Origin: Cunninghamia lanceolata
Taxonomy: Eukaryota > Streptophyta > Pinopsida > Cupressales > Cupressaceae
Length of the DNA stretch: 64,000 nucleotides
Assembly (NCBI GenBank): GCA_027924645.1
Contig: BSBN01000213.1
Location: 34,288,501-34,352,500, forward strand
Direction of reading: 5' to 3'
In this document: piece by piece, positions 60,404 through 64,000 of the stretch
Layout: every line of letters begins with the position of its first letter
Numbering within the stretch: the stretch's first letter is position 1
Notes under the pieces: generated by a model
What the model was told of the DNA's origin: nothing
Seen by the model: only the letters and a program-made list of their open reading frames with translations
The model's database searches: none
Translations under genes and position numbers: made by a program

Positions 60404-60916
60404 ACCTAAGACCTAAGACACCTTAGATGGTCTAACATGTACCTAAAACCTAAGACCTAAGACCTAGAAGACATACATGTACTTGACACATTTAAGACAC
60501 CTAGACACCCAAGTCTTAAAACACCTAAGTTCAACCTGAGACCTATAAGATACCTATACACCTCTAAAACACCTAAGAATTAAGACCTAGATCTTTAAGA
60601 CACCTAAGAAACTTAAGACACCTAGACACCTAAGACATTTAAGACACCTAGACACCTAAAACACCTAAGACACTTAAGACACAGGTAGACACCTAAGACA
60701 CCTAAGAATTAAGACCTAGATCTTTAAGACACCTAAGAAACTTAAGACACCTAGACACCTAGACACCTAAGACACCTAGACACCTAAGACATTTAAGACA
60801 CCTAGACACCTAAAACACCTAAGACACTTAAGACACAGGTAGACACCTAAGACACCTAAAACACCTAAAACACCTAAGATACTTAAGACACAGGTAGACA
60901 CCTAAGACACCTAAGA
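60404..60916. repeat. Minisatellite of gacacctaa-type units with higher-order repeat
   Basis: About 510 bp of short units (gacacctaa, gacacctag, gacacttaa). A larger unit of about 130 bp, opening with aagaattaagacctagatct, is repeated starting at about 60576 and 60705. It lies between the 3' ends of the two convergent genes. Confidence 0.95.
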
Positions 60917-61392
60917 AATTCATGTACATTTTAAAATAAATCAATAGATCAATATAGATAAAATTCAAGTGTATATACCTTCATACTGGATGTATCGATT
61001 GCTTCAACTCACTCTTCAATAATGTAGTTAGAGATCTTGGTATGTATAATCTAGATCTTCTCTATCTTTTATTATCTCTAAAATCTTTTCGTGATCTTTA
61101 ATAGACAACCTCCACTTTTGTTGGCCACATCCTCTTTTTTGTGATGTTTCCAAACTTAATCTTGTTGCTAAAACTAAGTGACTGTAGTGTAGAACCTTTT
61201 GTCCTGGCATATATTCAATAAATATAATACCAATTTTATCTATCTTTACTTGTTGATAATAGGTGCCTTCAACAACAACTGATCCAATGGGCTATTATTG
61301 TCCATCACCATCTGTCATTGATTCTAACAATTTTGATTTTACTTATGTGCACCTTAGTAGATAGTAATCTACACCTTCTGTATTGTCAGGAT

Positions 61393-61527
61393 CTGCAACC
61401 ACAAAATAAAATCTCTTGTACACACCACAAGTAAACATGTAAATGTACATTTGAGTTGAACAATGTAAATCAAATGTTCATTAAAACTTTATTACAATCT
61501 CAAATATAAAACAATTATTTAGCTTAC
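61393..61527 (-). other. Intron, transposase-like gene
   Basis: Donor TATAG|GTAAGCT, acceptor GTGGTTGCAG|ATCC. Splicing joins LLVI to DPDNTEGVDYY in frame. 135 bp. Confidence 0.8.
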
Positions 61528-61836
61528 CTATAACAAGTAAATCTGATACACATTTGTAATTAGCTGAATATATAGGATCATATACATCTACAATGTCACT
61601 ATCTTCAAAAGGATGACTTGATACTATTTATTTCATTTCCCATTGTGAAACATATCCATCCCTTACATTTGGACATTGTAGAATATTTGCATTGTTCTCA
61701 ATGGAATCAACACAAAAACAAAAATTTTCTCTCACTTGAATAGCAAGAGGCTTGCTATGTCCTATAGTCATGACTTGATGCAAACTTCTAACACCATTAA
61801 TAGCTTGACAATTATATGGATTTGATCGATCAATAT

Positions 61837-61962
61837 CTACATGTATGAACAAATTCTTGAGAATCTCAATTAAAACTATTTAAATTTGAAATTAAATCAC
61901 ATGCACATGTACTTAAATTTAAAAATTAAAGTTTTCAAATGACATAAATTCAATTAACATAC
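61837..61962 (-). other. Intron, transposase-like gene
   Basis: Donor GTTAAAG|GTATGTT, acceptor ATACATGTAG|ATATT. It joins KRYFLEVK to DIDRSNPYNC in frame. 126 bp. Confidence 0.8.
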
Positions 61963-62060
61963 CTTTAACTTCCAAAAAATAGCGTTTGTTGTATATTGAG
62001 TCACGAGTAGCAAAATGGCTTTTGCACCATTCAACAATTTGACTTGCATTTTATATGGTG

Positions 62061-62241
62061 TTACTTGCAATTTCATGTTGGTGTTCAATGCCCAGGCAAG
62101 AGGTTTATGAATTTAAAAAAGTTCACATGTACATCCAACTATTACAATACACATACATAGATCAATTGCATAAATCATTGTAGAAGTATTCAACAATTTT
62201 AAATTATTTTATATATAATTACTTGCAAGTTCATATTGGTG
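62061..62241 (-). repeat. Direct 23-bp repeat bordering a fourth interruption of the transposase-like gene
   Basis: ttacttgcaa.ttcat.ttggtg occurs at 62061-62083 and 62219-62241 (21 of 23 identical). The 158 bp from one to the next interrupt the coding sequence between ALHQYELA and the SNTI/NASQIVEW stretch. This may be an intron with a GTAATT donor, or a later insertion or duplication; I cannot decide. Confidence 0.6.
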
Positions 62242-62384
62242 AAGTGCACATTTTACACATGCTCCTGCTCCATCATGCTCTCCTTTTCCATGTCCACTCT
62301 CAAAAAAAATCCACAAAAAATTTATGCCAAATTTAGCATGTTGTTGCGTTAACCAATTAAATGCTTTTGCAGATTTAAATTGTC

Positions 62385-62510
62385 CTGTATAAATAGTTAT
62401 ATATAAACAACGATTAGAAAACCAAAAATTAGTTAAAAATTCAAGTCTTAAAATTAAATAAAAATTTTTAAATTAAAAATTAAAAAATAATAATAAAATC
62501 AACACTTACC
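62385..62510 (-). other. Intron, transposase-like gene
   Basis: Donor TGTGCTG|GTAAGTG, acceptor TTATACAG|GACAATT. It joins WSDGCA to GQFKSAKAFNW in frame, within the motif with the candidate second catalytic Asp. 126 bp. Confidence 0.85.
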
Positions 62511-64000
62511 AGCACATCCATCAGACCAAATCCAGTGTTGTGATGCAGCAATGCCACGTTGTCTCAAATCTTCAAAAAACATTTGAAAGCAATGTGCTAC
62601 ATAGCTTATATCATGACCCGTATCATCACTGATATAAAAGTGAACCTCCTTGATGATAATTCATTCATCTTTGGTACTCTCTATCTCATCTACAAATAAC
62701 TTAGCATGTCTATAGAAAACTTGTACAAAGATTGCAACTTGCTCTAAATGATAATATTAACTTTGAATTTCAGTTTGAGGACTAAATGTATAATTTTTAG
62801 AAAAATCTACAATAGAGAGAATACGACCCAGTGGAAACCAATTCTTTGAGTCATGAAATTGCTTAGCCTGCCATCTTGTGCCATGACAATGTTGGATATG
62901 TGGGTATACAATGTTACGAAATTTGATCATAAACTTGTTGCAGGGTAATTCACTCTCTCTCAAAACAATTTTTCTAGATTCAACTCCTGACTTCATTGAG
63001 TATTTCTCATATTCAAATCTCTTCCAAACAACTGACATTGAATGATCAATATTCTCAAATGGTAAAAATTTCATCAAATTTCCACAATCTACACATATTT
63101 CTTATACACTATACATTGAATTCATCTGAATCCTCTGATTTTTCATATAAGATAGACTTCACAAATTGTGTCGTACTTCTAGGGATGGCTACATATGGAT
63201 TAACTATTGCCATAAGTTTTTTTATATGACTGTACGTGTAGATCAAATTCAACATGATTTTGACAGCAACAAGTTTCACGTACTTTATTTATATGTACAA
63301 AACATGGTCGTAAATTCTCAAACATCCTTTGAGAAATCTTCACTTGTAAAAATTCTTGCTTGAATGCTTCAAAAAATTCACTTTGTGTTGTATCTATAAA
63401 ATGCTTTAGATGAGAAATGTTTTTACCATCTTTGTCTTTTATTTGTATAGTGTCCCTTCTATTGGGAAGAAACATGGGAGTTGTCGGTCCAATATCCAAT
63501 TACTTTTTGTTTTACATCTTCTAAAATTCTATCTCTCCGAGGGACTCAACAAATATTTACCCAATTATTTTCAATATTTTCATCTAATCTGTTTCTCTTA
63601 TTGATATATCTTTGAATAGTTCTCCTAGATACATTTACTAATCGGGCAATTGCTTTAACTTATCTTCTATGTGATAATTTCTTACTAAAAATTATAGTCA
63701 TCAATGCTCTACGTACATCACTTAAATAAGAACTTCAACTCTTGGTTTGAATAGAATCCAATGTTGTTTGCAAGTTTTCAATTACTATCTGATTTACTAA
63801 ATTTGAAGATTTTTTCTTTTTATCAACTCCTAACAACTCCAAAATGGAGGTCATTTCTTTTCACCTAAATAACTTTACACATAATTGTGCTCTTCCAATT
63901 AGAGATTTATCTTCAAAAAACTCATCCCAAATTCTTTTAGAGTGCAATTTTATTGTGCTTTCAATTAACATATGTTCAAGTGAAATGTTTTTTAAAAGAG

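Larger units (their letters stand above)
61028..64000 (-). pseudogene. DDE-like transposase candidate, spliced, N-terminus beyond the window
   Basis: Reading from 64000: a helical start, a helix-turn-helix (VKAIARLVNVSRRTIQRYIN near 63630), a Cys/His cluster (RETCCCQNHVEFDL near 63260; ICVDCGN near 63090), HGTRWQAKQFHDSKN, then LSIVDFSKNYTF (candidate first Asp), FYISDDTGHD, HWIWSDGCAGQFK (candidate second Asp), ESGHGKGEHDGAG, and a C-terminal module (NKRYFLEVKDIDR, VRENFCFCVDS, NTEGVDYYLL, VVVEGTYYQQVKI). At least three GT-AG introns are conserved (61393-61527, 61837-61962, 62385-62510). Several stops fit CAA/CGA deamination; there are two frameshifts (about 63090 and 63480). I recall similar uncharacterised proteins in mosses and lycophytes, and an SDG...QFK / SHGKG pattern in animal proteins, but I know no named superfamily. 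Confidence 0.7.

Noticed and set aside
60404..60916. CRISPR-like array
   Set aside because: Units are too short and contiguous, without unique spacers. It is a minisatellite in a plant genome.

Overview
This is nuclear DNA of a seed plant, AT-rich and almost wholly built from decayed transposable elements. The size and nesting of the LTR retrotransposons, their initiator-Met primer sites and the types of extra ORF suggest a gymnosperm, probably a conifer; that is inference, not proof. No intact host gene, rRNA, tRNA or CRISPR array was found. Nearly every coding region carries in-frame stops, most of them explicable as C-to-T changes (CAG/CAA/CGA to stop), as expected of old methylated repeats.

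The first 55 kb can be read as nested insertions. A copia element on the minus strand (39909-40925 and 48053-48670) was split by a 7.1-kb LTR element at 40926-48052 that has both LTRs, a primer site, a polypurine tract and a 5-bp target duplication. That element carries a gag remnant, no pol, and a long extra ORF. The same copia is cut at 39908 by a unit (35457-39908) that encodes a protein of unknown family, here called family X. To its left lies a minus-strand Ty3/gypsy element (19633-32218), whose integrase is split by a 6.2-kb insertion (20192-26411) with an exact 5-bp target duplication. Left of it is a second copy of the family X unit (17291-19632), cut by a copia element (13581-17290). 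That copia is cut by a plus-strand Tat-like gypsy element (about 5480-13580), which is preceded by a plus-strand family X locus (126-4330).

From 48.7 to 58.4 kb there is non-coding repeat DNA, a further minus-strand pseudogene with a globular / Pro-Ser-Thr-rich / coiled-coil layout (51780-54870), tandem repeats, and two small inverted-repeat elements, one with hAT hallmarks.

The right end (58.4-64 kb) differs: two convergent, spliced genes separated by a minisatellite. The minus gene (61028 to beyond the window) is a DDE-like transposase candidate with a helix-turn-helix, a Cys/His cluster and conserved GT-AG introns. The plus gene (58420-60225) is unrecognised, lies in one frame and is interrupted only by stops explicable as C-to-T. 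Together they may be an undescribed two-gene DNA transposon and are the best candidate for a new system here.
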